This document shows, in pieces, positions 8,649 to 16,524 of a stretch of DNA of 64,000 nt (position 1 is the stretch's first letter; the number at the start of each line of letters is the position of its first letter). The DNA comes from Pseudomonadota bacterium (GTDB lineage: Bacteria; Pseudomonadota; Alphaproteobacteria; Rhizobiales; Rhizobiaceae). The stretch covers positions 1 through 64,000 of the forward strand of contig JAEXYH010000098.1 in the NCBI GenBank assembly GCA_023451735.1. The letters run 5' to 3'. The position numbers were made by a program, and so were the translations under genes. Under the pieces are notes generated by a model. The model did no database searches, had not been told where the DNA came from, and was given only the letters and a program-made list of their open reading frames with translations.

Positions 8649-9413
8649 ATGTGTGGACGTTATGCCCTGACCCATAAGCCGGAAGAGGTTCTCGGCGCTG
8701 TTGGTGTCGCTGATTTCGATGATGATTTTCCGCCGCGGTTCAATATCGCGCCGACGCAGCCCATCCTCGTGGTCGCACAGGCCAATCGCCAGCCGGGTAG
8801 CAATCTGCCGGACCGGCGGGCATCGCTCGCGCGCTGGGGACTTATTCCCGGCTGGGTCAAGGACATGCGGGAGTTTCCGCTGCTGATCAACGCCCGGTCG
8901 GAGACAGCGATCGACAAGGCCTCCTTCCGCGCCGCCATGCGCCATCGCCGCGTCCTCGTTCCGGCTTCCGGCTTTTACGAATGGAAGCGCCCGCCGAAGG
9001 AAAGCGGAGTTAAATCGCAGGCATACTGGATCAGGCCGAAGAACGGTGGCGTCATCGCCTTTGCCGGGCTCATGGAGACATGGGCATCGGCCGATGGATC
9101 GGAAGTCGATACCGCGGCAATCATGACCACCAAGGCCAATCGGGCGATCCGCGGCATCCATGACCGCATGCCGGTTGTCATCCGGCCGGAGGACTTCGAG
9201 CGCTGGCTCGAATGCAAGACGCAGGAACCGCGTCAGGTCGCCGATCTCCTGAAGCCGGTCGAGGATGATTTCTTCGAGGCAATTCCGGTTTCGGATCTGG
9301 TCAACAAGGTCTCCAACATGGGGCCTGACGTCCAGAAACCGGTCGCTGTCGCCGAGTTTGAGGACAAGCCTCCGAAAGCCGGTAAAGACTCGTCCCAGAT
9401 GTCGCTTTTCTAG
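8649..9413 (+). CDS. SRAP domain protein (YedK/HMCES), abasic-site sensor
   Basis: Protein of 254 residues that crosslinks to abasic sites in single-stranded DNA and shields them. The start MCGRYALT gives the catalytic Cys2 exposed after Met removal. Other family marks are FNIAPTQ (Asn and Pro near residues 33-37), the Glu in SGFYEW (about residue 105) and the His in IHDRMPVV (about residue 160). The C-terminus carries a Lys/Asp-rich tail (KPPKAGKDSSQMSLF) that could bind a partner such as the sliding clamp; QMSLF loosely resembles a beta-clamp binding motif. It may be cotranscribed with the following transporter gene, 27 bases away. Confidence 0.93.
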   Translation: MCGRYALTHKPEEVLGAVGVADFDDDFPPRFNIAPTQPILVVAQANRQPGSNLPDRRASLARWGLIPGWVKDMREFPLLINARSETAIDKASFRAAMRHRRVLVPASGFYEWKRPPKESGVKSQAYWIRPKNGGVIAFAGLMETWASADGSEVDTAAIMTTKANRAIRGIHDRMPVVIRPEDFERWLECKTQEPRQVADLLKPVEDDFFEAIPVSDLVNKVSNMGPDVQKPVAVAEFEDKPPKAGKDSSQMSLF

Positions 9414-9440
9414 TTTTTCTCCCCACCGGAATTCTCTTCA

Positions 9441-10064
9441 ATGAACATGATATCTGCCGGCCTGTCCGGCTTTGCCCTCGGGGGCTCGCTGATCATCGCG
9501 ATCGGCGCCCAGAACGCTTTCATTCTGCGCCAGGGCCTGTTGCGCCGGCATGTGTTTCTGCTCTGCCTGATCTGCGCCGTGTCGGATGCGACGCTGATTG
9601 CAGCCGGTGTCGGCGGCATGGGTACGATCGTGTCCCAGTCGCAAACGCTGATCCTTATCGTCACGCTCGGCGGGGCGGTTTTTCTGGGAAGTTATGCGGC
9701 GCTTGCCTTCAGGCGCGCTGCACGGCCTGCGGCCATGATGGCGGGTGCACCGGAAAGCCTGTCACTGAAGGCGGCGGTCATGACCTGCCTTGCCTTCACC
9801 TTCCTCAATCCGCATGTCTATCTCGACACCGTCCTGCTCGTCGGCAGCCTGTCTGCCGGCTTCGAAGGACGTGAACGGTTCGCCTACGGGACTGGTGCTG
9901 CCACCGCCTCGTTCGTCTGGTTCTTCGGGCTCGGTTACGGCGCCCGTCTTCTGGCGCCGGTCTTCGCCCGACCCGCCGCATGGCGGGTGCTGGACGGCCT
10001 GATCGGCCTCGTCATGAGCGCATTGGCGCTCGGTCTCTTATGGAGTGCGTTCAGTGAATTCTGA
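9441..10064 (+). CDS. LysE/ArgO family amino acid exporter
   Basis: Inner-membrane exporter of 207 residues with five to six helices. The family motifs are IGAQNAFILRQGL in the first helix and loop (about residues 20-32) and FLNPHVYLDTVLLVG (about residues 113-127), close to ArgO and LysE, which expel arginine or lysine. The substrate is inferred only. It follows the SRAP gene by 27 bases with no visible terminator between. Confidence 0.9.
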   Translation: MNMISAGLSGFALGGSLIIAIGAQNAFILRQGLLRRHVFLLCLICAVSDATLIAAGVGGMGTIVSQSQTLILIVTLGGAVFLGSYAALAFRRAARPAAMMAGAPESLSLKAAVMTCLAFTFLNPHVYLDTVLLVGSLSAGFEGRERFAYGTGAATASFVWFFGLGYGARLLAPVFARPAAWRVLDGLIGLVMSALALGLLWSAFSEF

Positions 10065-10069
10065 GGCGT

Positions 10070-10207
10070 TTACCGAACCGGTGTCAGCTTCGGTTTCCGC
10101 TTCAGCATCATGGCTGCTGCGGCGACGGCCTTGATGCCCAGCGGGCGGAAATGGGCGGTGAAGTCCGGCTTTGCTTCCGGCTTGTCGTTCTTGGGGCTAT
10201 TGCTCAC
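10070..10207 (-). CDS. Basic microprotein of 45 residues
   Basis: Short frame starting with GTG, preceded by TGAGGA nine to ten bases upstream, and ending six bases after the convergent LysE stop. The product reads as a charged N-terminus (SPKNDKPEAKPDF) then HFRPLGIKAVAAAAMMLKRK and a Pro/Arg tail. The middle is hydrophobic but too short and basic-flanked for a confident membrane span. Function unknown. The good ribosome site and amino acid composition suggest a real gene, yet homologues would need checking. Confidence 0.5.
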   Translation of the reverse strand: MSNSPKNDKPEAKPDFTAHFRPLGIKAVAAAAMMLKRKPKLTPVR

Positions 10208-10407
10208 GTCTTTATCCTCATCATTTCACCCGCGTGATTCTCATGCGTCGCGGGGCGCCGGGAAATCACCGGCAATAGGGGCGGAATAAAGGCTTTCCGC
10301 CCGCTTTTCGATGAGGTGAGTCTACGCGTGTCAACTTGCCGCAGACGGGAGCTGCAACGCAGCAATTTCAGTGCATTGCGGTATCTTCTTGATGATTGCA
10401 ATGCGCG

Positions 10408-11223
10408 TCAGACGTGCGTGCCTTCGTCTTCGATCGTGATCGTTCCATAGCGGCGCTTCCAGGCCCTCGCGCTGAACGGCAGCACGCAGAGATAGGCGAC
10501 GACCGTGATCGACAGAATTTCCCACGTATAGCTCATCAGCAGCGCGACATAGAGCACGACGAGAAGCAGGATCGGAAACATCATGTCACGGCGGATCCTG
10601 CTGGACTTGCCGGACCAGACGGGTAGGCGGCTGACCAGCAGATAGCCGATCGCAACCGTATAGGCGACGCTGCCATAGATGAACAAAGGCGTGCGCTCGA
10701 CGCCGAGAAAGCCGAGATAGACCGGCAGCAGCATCAGCATGGCACCCATCGGCGCCGGCACGCCGACGAAGAATTCAGACTGCCAGGGCGCCTTGATGCC
10801 GCGATCCTCCATGACGTTGAACCGGGCGAGCCTCAGCCCCGCGGCGATCGCATAAAGCAGGGCGGCGATCCAGCCGAGCGAACGGGCGCCGTCGAGCAGG
10901 AAGGCATAGGAAACGAGAGCAGGGGCGACGCCGAAATTGATGATGTCGGCGAGCGAATCCATCTGCACGCCGAATTTCGAGGTCGCCTTCAAGAGACGGG
11001 CGATCCGCCCGTCAATGCCGTCGAGGAAAGCGGCAAGCAGCACCATGGCGACCGCTAGCTCGTAGCGGCCTTCGAAGGCGAGCCTTATGCCCGTCAGGCC
11101 CGCACAGATGGCCAGAACCGTAATGAGGTTCGGTACCATCAGCCGGATGGGGATTTCCCTCAGACGCGGGCCACGGGCCTCGTCCGTGGAGCGATTCGGC
11201 TCTCCTGGGGGCATATCCATCAT
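10408..11223 (-). CDS. pssA: CDP-diacylglycerol-serine O-phosphatidyltransferase
   Basis: Membrane enzyme of 271 residues that makes phosphatidylserine from CDP-diacylglycerol and serine. The CDP-alcohol phosphotransferase signature DG-x2-AR-x8-G-x3-D-x3-D is complete at about residues 70-92 (from DGRIARLL to DSLAD). Seven to eight hydrophobic helices follow, as in type II PssA of rhizobia. The start has a strong AAGGAGGAA site. The gene follows psd by 24 bases, so product (phosphatidylserine) and next enzyme (decarboxylase) are coexpressed. Confidence 0.95.
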   Translation of the reverse strand: MMDMPPGEPNRSTDEARGPRLREIPIRLMVPNLITVLAICAGLTGIRLAFEGRYELAVAMVLLAAFLDGIDGRIARLLKATSKFGVQMDSLADIINFGVAPALVSYAFLLDGARSLGWIAALLYAIAAGLRLARFNVMEDRGIKAPWQSEFFVGVPAPMGAMLMLLPVYLGFLGVERTPLFIYGSVAYTVAIGYLLVSRLPVWSGKSSRIRRDMMFPILLLVVLYVALLMSYTWEILSITVVAYLCVLPFSARAWKRRYGTITIEDEGTHV

Positions 11224-11247
11224 CCGTTTCCTCCTTTATGCAATCAA

Positions 11248-11949
11248 TCAGCTGCGGCGGCCGAGCGACGGGCCCTTGGTCGAGCCGAATTCAGCCAGCA
11301 CCGTCTCGCCGGCAATGGCAAGCTGTCCGATCGCCACACGGGCCTGTCCGCCCTGCGGTACGAAGATGTCGAGGCGCGAGCCGAAGCGGATCAGGCCGAA
11401 ACGTTCGCCGGCATTGAGCGGTTCGCCGGGCTTGACCCAGCAGACGATACGGCGTGCCACGAGGCCGGCGATCTGCACCACACCCACATTGCCGTGGCGG
11501 CTTTCGATGACGAGGCCGTTGCGCTCATTGTCCGAGCTCGCCTTGTCCAGTTCGGCATTGACGAACTGGCCGGCGCGATACTCGATCACCTTGACTTCTC
11601 CGCGTACCGGCGACCGGTTCACGTGGCAATTGAACACGTTCATGAAGACCGAGATGCGCAGCATCGGCTCGGCACCCAAACCCAGCTCCGCCGGCGGCAC
11701 GACCATGGCGACATGGCTGACGCGGCCATCTGCCGGGCTGAGGATAAGATCATCATCCTGCGGTACGACGCGCTCGGGATCGCGGAAAAAATAGGCACAC
11801 CAGAGGGTCAGAACGAGGCCGATCCAGAACAGCGGCTCGGCGAAGTAGCCAAGGATCAGAGATACGACGAAAAAGATCGCAACGAAGACATAGCCTTCCT
11901 TGTGGATCGGCACGAGCGTGTTGCGGATAGTGTCGAAGAGGTTGATCAA
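11248..11949 (-). CDS. psd: Phosphatidylserine decarboxylase proenzyme
   Basis: Makes phosphatidylethanolamine from phosphatidylserine; self-cleaves to give a pyruvoyl-bearing alpha chain. The cleavage site is the Ser of FGST near residue 223, giving a very short C-terminal chain, as in the short alphaproteobacterial form. Other marks are RDPERVVP, LSPADGRVS and FNCHVNRSPV. I chose the TTG at 11949 because AGGGAG lies six bases before it and the resulting 233 residues match rhizobial Psd; an in-frame ATG at 11979 would add ten residues and place the ribosome site inside the gene. One hydrophobic segment near residues 20-50 anchors it to the membrane. Confidence 0.93.
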   Translation of the reverse strand: MINLFDTIRNTLVPIHKEGYVFVAIFFVVSLILGYFAEPLFWIGLVLTLWCAYFFRDPERVVPQDDDLILSPADGRVSHVAMVVPPAELGLGAEPMLRISVFMNVFNCHVNRSPVRGEVKVIEYRAGQFVNAELDKASSDNERNGLVIESRHGNVGVVQIAGLVARRIVCWVKPGEPLNAGERFGLIRFGSRLDIFVPQGGQARVAIGQLAIAGETVLAEFGSTKGPSLGRRS

Positions 11950-12280
11950 CTGTTTCTCCCTAAGGGGCGTAATGTCCATTCAGGCCGCACTGACTACCGA
12001 AAAACGGTATTCGCGGCAATGCGGTTCCGTTCGGCATTGCGATCTACATGGGGATTGCAACCATCACGGGATCAATACGTTGATTTTCCGATATGTGATC
12101 CGCTTTTTGTTGCATTGCAGCAATTCGGCACGCTTCTTGCTTCGTGTTTCATGCAACTGTCATGAAAGTCCTGCAGGAGACGCTGACCTACATCAAGGTC
12201 TAATGCCTGGAATACGCTTAAGCCATTATTGGAAGCACTTCTGATAATTTCGGCTTCGGCAACGAACGGAAGAGTTTGAA
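11950..12280 (+). promoter_or_regulatory. Intergenic region with sigma-54-like and FNR/FixK-like sites
   Basis: The 331 bases between psd and a microprotein gene hold no gene of their own. On the plus strand CGGCACGCTTCTTGCT (12126-12141) keeps the GG-N10-GC spacing of a sigma-54 promoter with one mismatch in the first consensus T. At 12183-12196, CTGACCTACATCAA matches the FNR/FixK box TTGAC-N4-ATCAA at all but one position. Both point toward the 41-residue gene at 12281. These are motif matches only. Confidence 0.4.
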
Positions 12281-12406
12281 ATGACCCTCACATGGTGCCT
12301 GATAGCAATGGCGGATATCGCGATCGTGATTGCCGCGGTCGTCTATACGGTATGGAGCCAGCGTCGCTACCGTGAACGCATGCGTTACGGCGCGTCGCGC
12401 CGCTAG
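12281..12406 (+). CDS. Single-span membrane microprotein of 41 residues
   Basis: Frame MTLTWCLIAMADIAIVIAAV and onwards, ending in a very basic tail (QRRYRERMRYGASRR). Residues 4-24 form one strong membrane helix and the positive tail should stay in the cytoplasm. A GGAAGAG site precedes the ATG by six bases. It is not FixQ or FixS by sequence. Possible oxygen or nitrogen control is suggested by the upstream motifs. Function unknown. Confidence 0.5.
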   Translation: MTLTWCLIAMADIAIVIAAVVYTVWSQRRYRERMRYGASRR

Positions 12407-12733
12407 CCCCGATTGGCGCGTGAAGCTGCACCTGCATTGAGATCGGCTTCAGCAGTGGGTATTACCGGCATTTTGCAGGTTTGACTAAACCGCCCGGTGG
12501 CTCCCCAAATGTCGGCATCCCATACGTCTGCGCCCTGTGTGTCTGAATTCCTGCAGACCAGGCACCAGAACATTGCTGCCCGTCTGATTTCCATCGGTGT
12601 TTTGCGCGAAACCGATGTGCAATTTCTCGCATAGGGAGAATTTGCCACATCGTATATGCCGCTTTTTGGTCGTAATTTTGCAATGTGACTGTAGTGCGCC
12701 CCGTGTACAAGGTTTTGATAGAGGAGCAAAACC
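12407..12733. other. Intergenic region without a recognised feature
   Basis: About 327 bases between two small plus-strand genes. Open frames on the minus strand here are arginine- and cysteine-rich, lack ribosome sites and overlap the next gene, so I do not call them. A GAGGAGC ribosome site closes the region ahead of the 88-residue gene. Nothing else is seen. Confidence 0.5.
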
Positions 12734-13000
12734 ATGAAACGCGACCTGACTATTGAAGACGTATTATCCGACCCGTTGATCGCCCAGCTTCGTCGGGCTG
12801 ACGGTATTTCCACGCCTGAATTCAAGCGTCTGTTGCATACGGCGGCGGACACATACGGCGCCGGAAAATCGGTGCCGCGTCGCTCCGACAAGACGACATT
12901 CGTGCTTTGCGAGACGGCGGAATTTACGCCGGACCGACGCGAAAACATGACCGCGGGAAAAGTGCCGCCGAAGGCAGGTATTCCATGTCTTGGTTGGTAG
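12734..13000 (+). CDS. Small hypothetical protein
   Basis: Frame of 88 residues with a clear GAGGAG site seven bases before the ATG. The N-terminal part (MKRDLTIEDVLSDPLIAQL) and the middle (TPEFKRLLHTAADTY) look like a folded, helical cytoplasmic protein; the last 40 residues are polar. No domain is recognised. It runs opposite to the Atm1-like operon downstream. Confidence 0.6.
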   Translation: MKRDLTIEDVLSDPLIAQLRRADGISTPEFKRLLHTAADTYGAGKSVPRRSDKTTFVLCETAEFTPDRRENMTAGKVPPKAGIPCLGW

Positions 13001-13073
13001 ATTGCCATCCGGCCGATAGTCTGCACAGCATCGGCCCGGTTGCCCGGCGTGCGCCCCTCGGCGCGCTGGGTTT

Positions 13074-13220
13074 TCAGATTTTCGCCGGATCGACGAGGCC
13101 GAGCCAGGTGGTCAATGCCAGAAGCGGCGAGCCCCAGAAGGTCAGCACAAGAAGGTAGGCAAGCACCAGGCTGCCCGCCACGGCCATGCGTTTCCAGGAA
13201 TAGTTCATCCGTCTTTTCAT
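13074..13220 (-). CDS. Single-span membrane microprotein following the Atm1-like gene
   Basis: Frame of 48 residues beginning MKRRMNYSWKRM, with one membrane helix at about residues 13-29 (AVAGSLVLAYLLVLTFW) and a short external tail (TTWLGLVDPAKI). The start may be the Met at 13220 or the one at 13208. It begins 30 bases after the stop of the ABC exporter gene on the same strand, so the two are probably cotranscribed. This suggests, but does not show, an accessory subunit role. Confidence 0.55.
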   Translation of the reverse strand: MKRRMNYSWKRMAVAGSLVLAYLLVLTFWGSPLLALTTWLGLVDPAKI

Positions 13221-13250
13221 CGTCTTTGTCTAACCTGTTCTTGAAGTCTG

Positions 13251-15155
13251 CTATTCCGCGGCCGGTGTGCCGCGTGTGACGACGCCGAGATCGTCGCTCT
13301 CGCGCACCTGGCGCAGATGTTCTTCCGCCTGTGTTGCCTCCCGCTGACGGTTCCACATCGAGGCGTAAAGCCCGTTTTTTGCAAGCAGGCCGGCATGTGT
13401 GCCGCGTTCGGCAATCTTGCCGGCGCGCAGTACGATGATCTCGTCGGCGCCGATCACGGTCGAAAGCCTGTGGGCGATGACAAGCGTCGTGCGATTCTCC
13501 GAAACCCTGTCGAGCGCCGACTGGATCTCGTGTTCGGTTGTCGTATCGAGTGCGGAAGTCGCCTCGTCGAGGATCAGGATCGGCGGTGCCTTCAGAATCG
13601 TGCGCGCGATCGCCACACGCTGCTTCTCACCGCCCGAAAGTTTCAGGCCCCGTTCACCGACCTTCGTTTCATAACCGTCCGGAAGCTGCTTGATGAACGT
13701 GTCGATCTGGGCGATCTCGGCGGCAGCCTGCACGTCCGTGTCTTCGGCGCTCGGCCGGCCATAGCGGATGTTGTAGGCAACGGTATCGTTGAACAGCACC
13801 GTATCCTGCGGAACCATGCCGATCGCTGCCCTGAGCGACTTCTGCGTCACGTCGCGCACATCCTGTCCGTCGATGGTGATCGACCCGTGCTGGATATCGT
13901 AAAAGCGATAGAGCAGGCGGGAAATCGTCGATTTGCCCGCACCAGACGGGCCGACGATCGCAACTGTCTTGCCGGCCGGCACATCGAAGGAAATGCCTTT
14001 GAGGATCGGCCGCTGCGGGTCGTAGGAGAAACGAACATCCCTGAAGGCGATCGCACCTTTTTCTGCACTGAGCGGATTGAGGGCGAGCGGCTTCGCGTCC
14101 GGGCGGTCGGTCACTTCCGCCTCGACCTCCAGAAGCTCGAACATCTGCTCGATATCGGTCAGCCCCTGGCGGATTTCGCGATAGACGAAGCCGATGAAAT
14201 TGAGCGGCACGGAAAGCTGCATCAAAAGCGCATTGACGAAGACGAAATCGCCGATCGTCTGTTCGCCGCGCTGAACTGCGAGCGCCGACATGATCATGAT
14301 GACGGCCTGGCCAAGACCGAAGATCACGCCCTGGCCGAAGTTCAGCCAGCCGAGCGAGGTCCAGACCTGCGTGGCGGCCTTTTCGTAGCGCGCCATCGAG
14401 ACGTCGAAGCGTTTTGCCTCCATCTCCTCGTTACCGAAATATTTGACCGTCTCGAAGTTGAGGAGCGAGTCGATCGCCTTGGTATTGGCGTCGGTATCGC
14501 TGTCGTTCATCGTCCGGCGGATGGCAATGCGCCAGTCGCTCGCCTTGATGGTGAACCATATATAGGCCGCGACCGTGATAGCGGTGACGGCGAGATAGGC
14601 AAATCCGTAAGCCGCCCAGAAGATGATGGCGGTGAGTACGAACTCGATCAGCGTCGGCACCGAATTCAGGATGGTGAAGCGGACGATCGTTTCGATGCCC
14701 TTGGTGCCGCGCTCGATGATGCGCGACAGGCCGCCCGTCTTGCGCTCCAGGTGAAAACGCAGCGAAAGCTGGTGCATGTGGACGAAGGTCTTGTGGGCAA
14801 GCTGGCGCACCGCATGCTGGCCGACCGAGGCAAACAATGCGTCCCGCAACTGGTTCAGTCCCACCTGCAGGATACGGGTGAAATTATAGGCGATGACCAG
14901 GACGACGGCGCCGAGCAGGAATGCGGGCAGGAGACCTGCCATGTCCAGCTTGCCGTTCAGCGCATCGGTGGCCCATTTGAAGAAATAGGGGACCGAGAGA
15001 AGCACCAGTTTGGCGAGGATAAGGAAAAACGTCGCCCAGAGCACCCGCGCCTTCAGATCCGCACGCCCCGTCGGCCACATATAGGGCCACAGGTTGACGA
15101 GGGTTCCGAGCGGATTGCCATCATCCGCCGAAACGATCTTCTTTTTATTGGACAT
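13251..15155 (-). CDS. Atm1-type ABC exporter
   Basis: Half-size ABC exporter of 634 residues, forming a homodimer in the inner membrane. The long N-terminal segment, the six helices and the mitochondrial Atm1/bacterial NaAtm1-like stretches (RTMNDSDTDANTKAIDSLLN, FETVKYFGNE) set it apart from lipid exporters. The ATPase part shows Walker A GPSGAGKST, signature LSGGEKQR, Walker B ILILDEATSALD and H-loop IAHR. Known relatives export glutathione-linked or persulfide compounds for Fe-S cluster and heavy-metal homeostasis. A short C-terminal extension follows the ATPase (EEHLRQVRESDDLGVV). It is followed by a membrane microprotein gene 30 bases downstream. Confidence 0.92.
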   Translation of the reverse strand: MSNKKKIVSADDGNPLGTLVNLWPYMWPTGRADLKARVLWATFFLILAKLVLLSVPYFFKWATDALNGKLDMAGLLPAFLLGAVVLVIAYNFTRILQVGLNQLRDALFASVGQHAVRQLAHKTFVHMHQLSLRFHLERKTGGLSRIIERGTKGIETIVRFTILNSVPTLIEFVLTAIIFWAAYGFAYLAVTAITVAAYIWFTIKASDWRIAIRRTMNDSDTDANTKAIDSLLNFETVKYFGNEEMEAKRFDVSMARYEKAATQVWTSLGWLNFGQGVIFGLGQAVIMIMSALAVQRGEQTIGDFVFVNALLMQLSVPLNFIGFVYREIRQGLTDIEQMFELLEVEAEVTDRPDAKPLALNPLSAEKGAIAFRDVRFSYDPQRPILKGISFDVPAGKTVAIVGPSGAGKSTISRLLYRFYDIQHGSITIDGQDVRDVTQKSLRAAIGMVPQDTVLFNDTVAYNIRYGRPSAEDTDVQAAAEIAQIDTFIKQLPDGYETKVGERGLKLSGGEKQRVAIARTILKAPPILILDEATSALDTTTEHEIQSALDRVSENRTTLVIAHRLSTVIGADEIIVLRAGKIAERGTHAGLLAKNGLYASMWNRQREATQAEEHLRQVRESDDLGVVTRGTPAAE

Positions 15156-15302
15156 GCAGGTCTCCGGGCGCGCGAAAGAGGCGCACCCGGCAAATAGGCG
15201 GCAAAGACCGCAGATGCAATGCGGAGGGAGGTGTTTCCGTTTGAAATACGGCGGTTGTGGCTTGCAGGACGATGCCGTTCTCCTCTTGGAACGTGCCCCG
15301 CC

Positions 15303-15941
15303 TCACGAATTCGCCGCAGCTGTCCAGCTCAGGTAATAATGCGCCTCGCCGATCATGCCGAAATAGGCGCTGGCGCCGGTTGTCTTGTCGATATGGCTGG
15401 AATCGCCGTTGCGCACATAACTGCCGTCGGAATCGCGCAGCAGGCTGTCTCTGAGAAAGCTGCTCCATTCCGAGGTTGAGACCTTGGTCAATTCGTGTGA
15501 CGCCGCGTTGGCATTGGCGACACTTCGGGCAGCGATCTGTTCGCCAGCGGCTGCGTCGGTGACGGTCAGCCGGCCGGCTGCGAGGGCCGCCTGCATGGTA
15601 CCGGCCATGGCGGAGGTATCCGCGCTCGCCTTCAGCGTATCGATCTTCTGCTGCAGCGCCTTCATGAATGCGTTCGAGGAGATGTCATCAATCGCGCCGT
15701 CGGTACCTGGATCCATGCCATTGCCCGTCGCCGTTCGTTGCATGGATCCAAACTGCGAGGACAGTTCGCTCTCATATCCATAGCCCTCATCCTCATCGGC
15801 GGCTTCGGAGTAGAACAGGCGGGATAGCGAGGCATTGGACGAACCGGGCGTCGGATTGTCCGGGTTCCCGGATGTGTCGTTGAAAGCCTTAAACACGACC
15901 TGCTGTGGCCAGACACGGCCGGAACTGATGCTGGAAATCAT
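15303..15941 (-). CDS. Hypothetical protein of 212 residues
   Basis: I do not recognise this protein. It starts MISSISSGRVWPQQVV without a classical signal peptide. The first half is rich in Ser, Gly, Asp and Asn (low complexity); the centre is helical and Ala-rich (FMKALQQKIDTLKASADTSA). The C-terminus has several aromatic residues (ASAYFGMIGEAHYYLSW). The composition resembles secreted or surface-appendage proteins, but nothing firm supports that. It lies upstream of the Atm1-like gene on the same strand with a 147-base gap. Confidence 0.55.
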   Translation of the reverse strand: MISSISSGRVWPQQVVFKAFNDTSGNPDNPTPGSSNASLSRLFYSEAADEDEGYGYESELSSQFGSMQRTATGNGMDPGTDGAIDDISSNAFMKALQQKIDTLKASADTSAMAGTMQAALAAGRLTVTDAAAGEQIAARSVANANAASHELTKVSTSEWSSFLRDSLLRDSDGSYVRNGDSSHIDKTTGASAYFGMIGEAHYYLSWTAAANS

Positions 15942-16524
15942 TTTGTCCTCGCGAAGAATATCTGCTTGGCGTCAATCGATTCGGCATTCTCAATGGGGGC
16001 GAGGTTCCCGCCGCTGGCATGCGCGAAACTGATCTGCGGTCGCAATCGCCTTACAGGATGGCACGCAGCAAGCACCGATAGCCGCGCCGGTGAAACCGGG
16101 TCGGTGAGAGAAGGGAAGGGGCAGGCAGTGGTATCGGGGTTTTGGTATTTCAGGCTTTCTGCCTGCCCCGGCCGCTTCATCCGATCCTGCGAGACTTGTC
16201 AGTTCCCATCGGATCGCGGTTACGACCATCACCGGAGACCGAGCCGAGACCCGTTGAACGAGAAGGCCGGTTCGCGAACCCGGTTCCCATCCGATGACGC
16301 ATCGATTATTGGCCTATCCGCATAAGGTGGGGATGATACTGCGCGAACGGAATGGCTAAGCCGCTGGGATCATACCGGAGATTTTTTCAAAGGGCCGTCT
16401 TGCGTCCCCGTTTTCACCGGGAGAGCGGAGGCCTGAAATTTGGAGGCCGGCGATCCTGTCGGAACCGCCGGCCTGGAGAAATTCGATCATGCGGGCCTGG
16501 TTGCCCCCAAGATCCTCCCAGGCA
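15942..16524. other. Long intergenic region with a strong hairpin
   Basis: 583 bases with no convincing gene; open frames here have poor codon use and no ribosome site. An exact 11-base inverted repeat, GGGGCAGGCAG at 16118-16128 and CTGCCTGCCCC at 16159-16169, encloses 30 bases. A second short palindrome, GGTTCGCGAACC, lies near 16270. Either could belong to a small RNA or a transcript end. No known RNA family is recognised. Confidence 0.45.

Noticed and set aside
12403..13356. 317-residue open frame on the minus strand
   Set aside because: It overlaps the microprotein and the 88-residue gene, has no ribosome site and an Arg/Gly-rich start.
13317..15197. 626-residue open frame on the plus strand
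   Set aside because: Antisense shadow of the Atm1-like gene, with no recognisable motifs.
15966..16325. 119-residue open frame in the large gap
   Set aside because: No ribosome site, poor codon use, crosses the hairpin.
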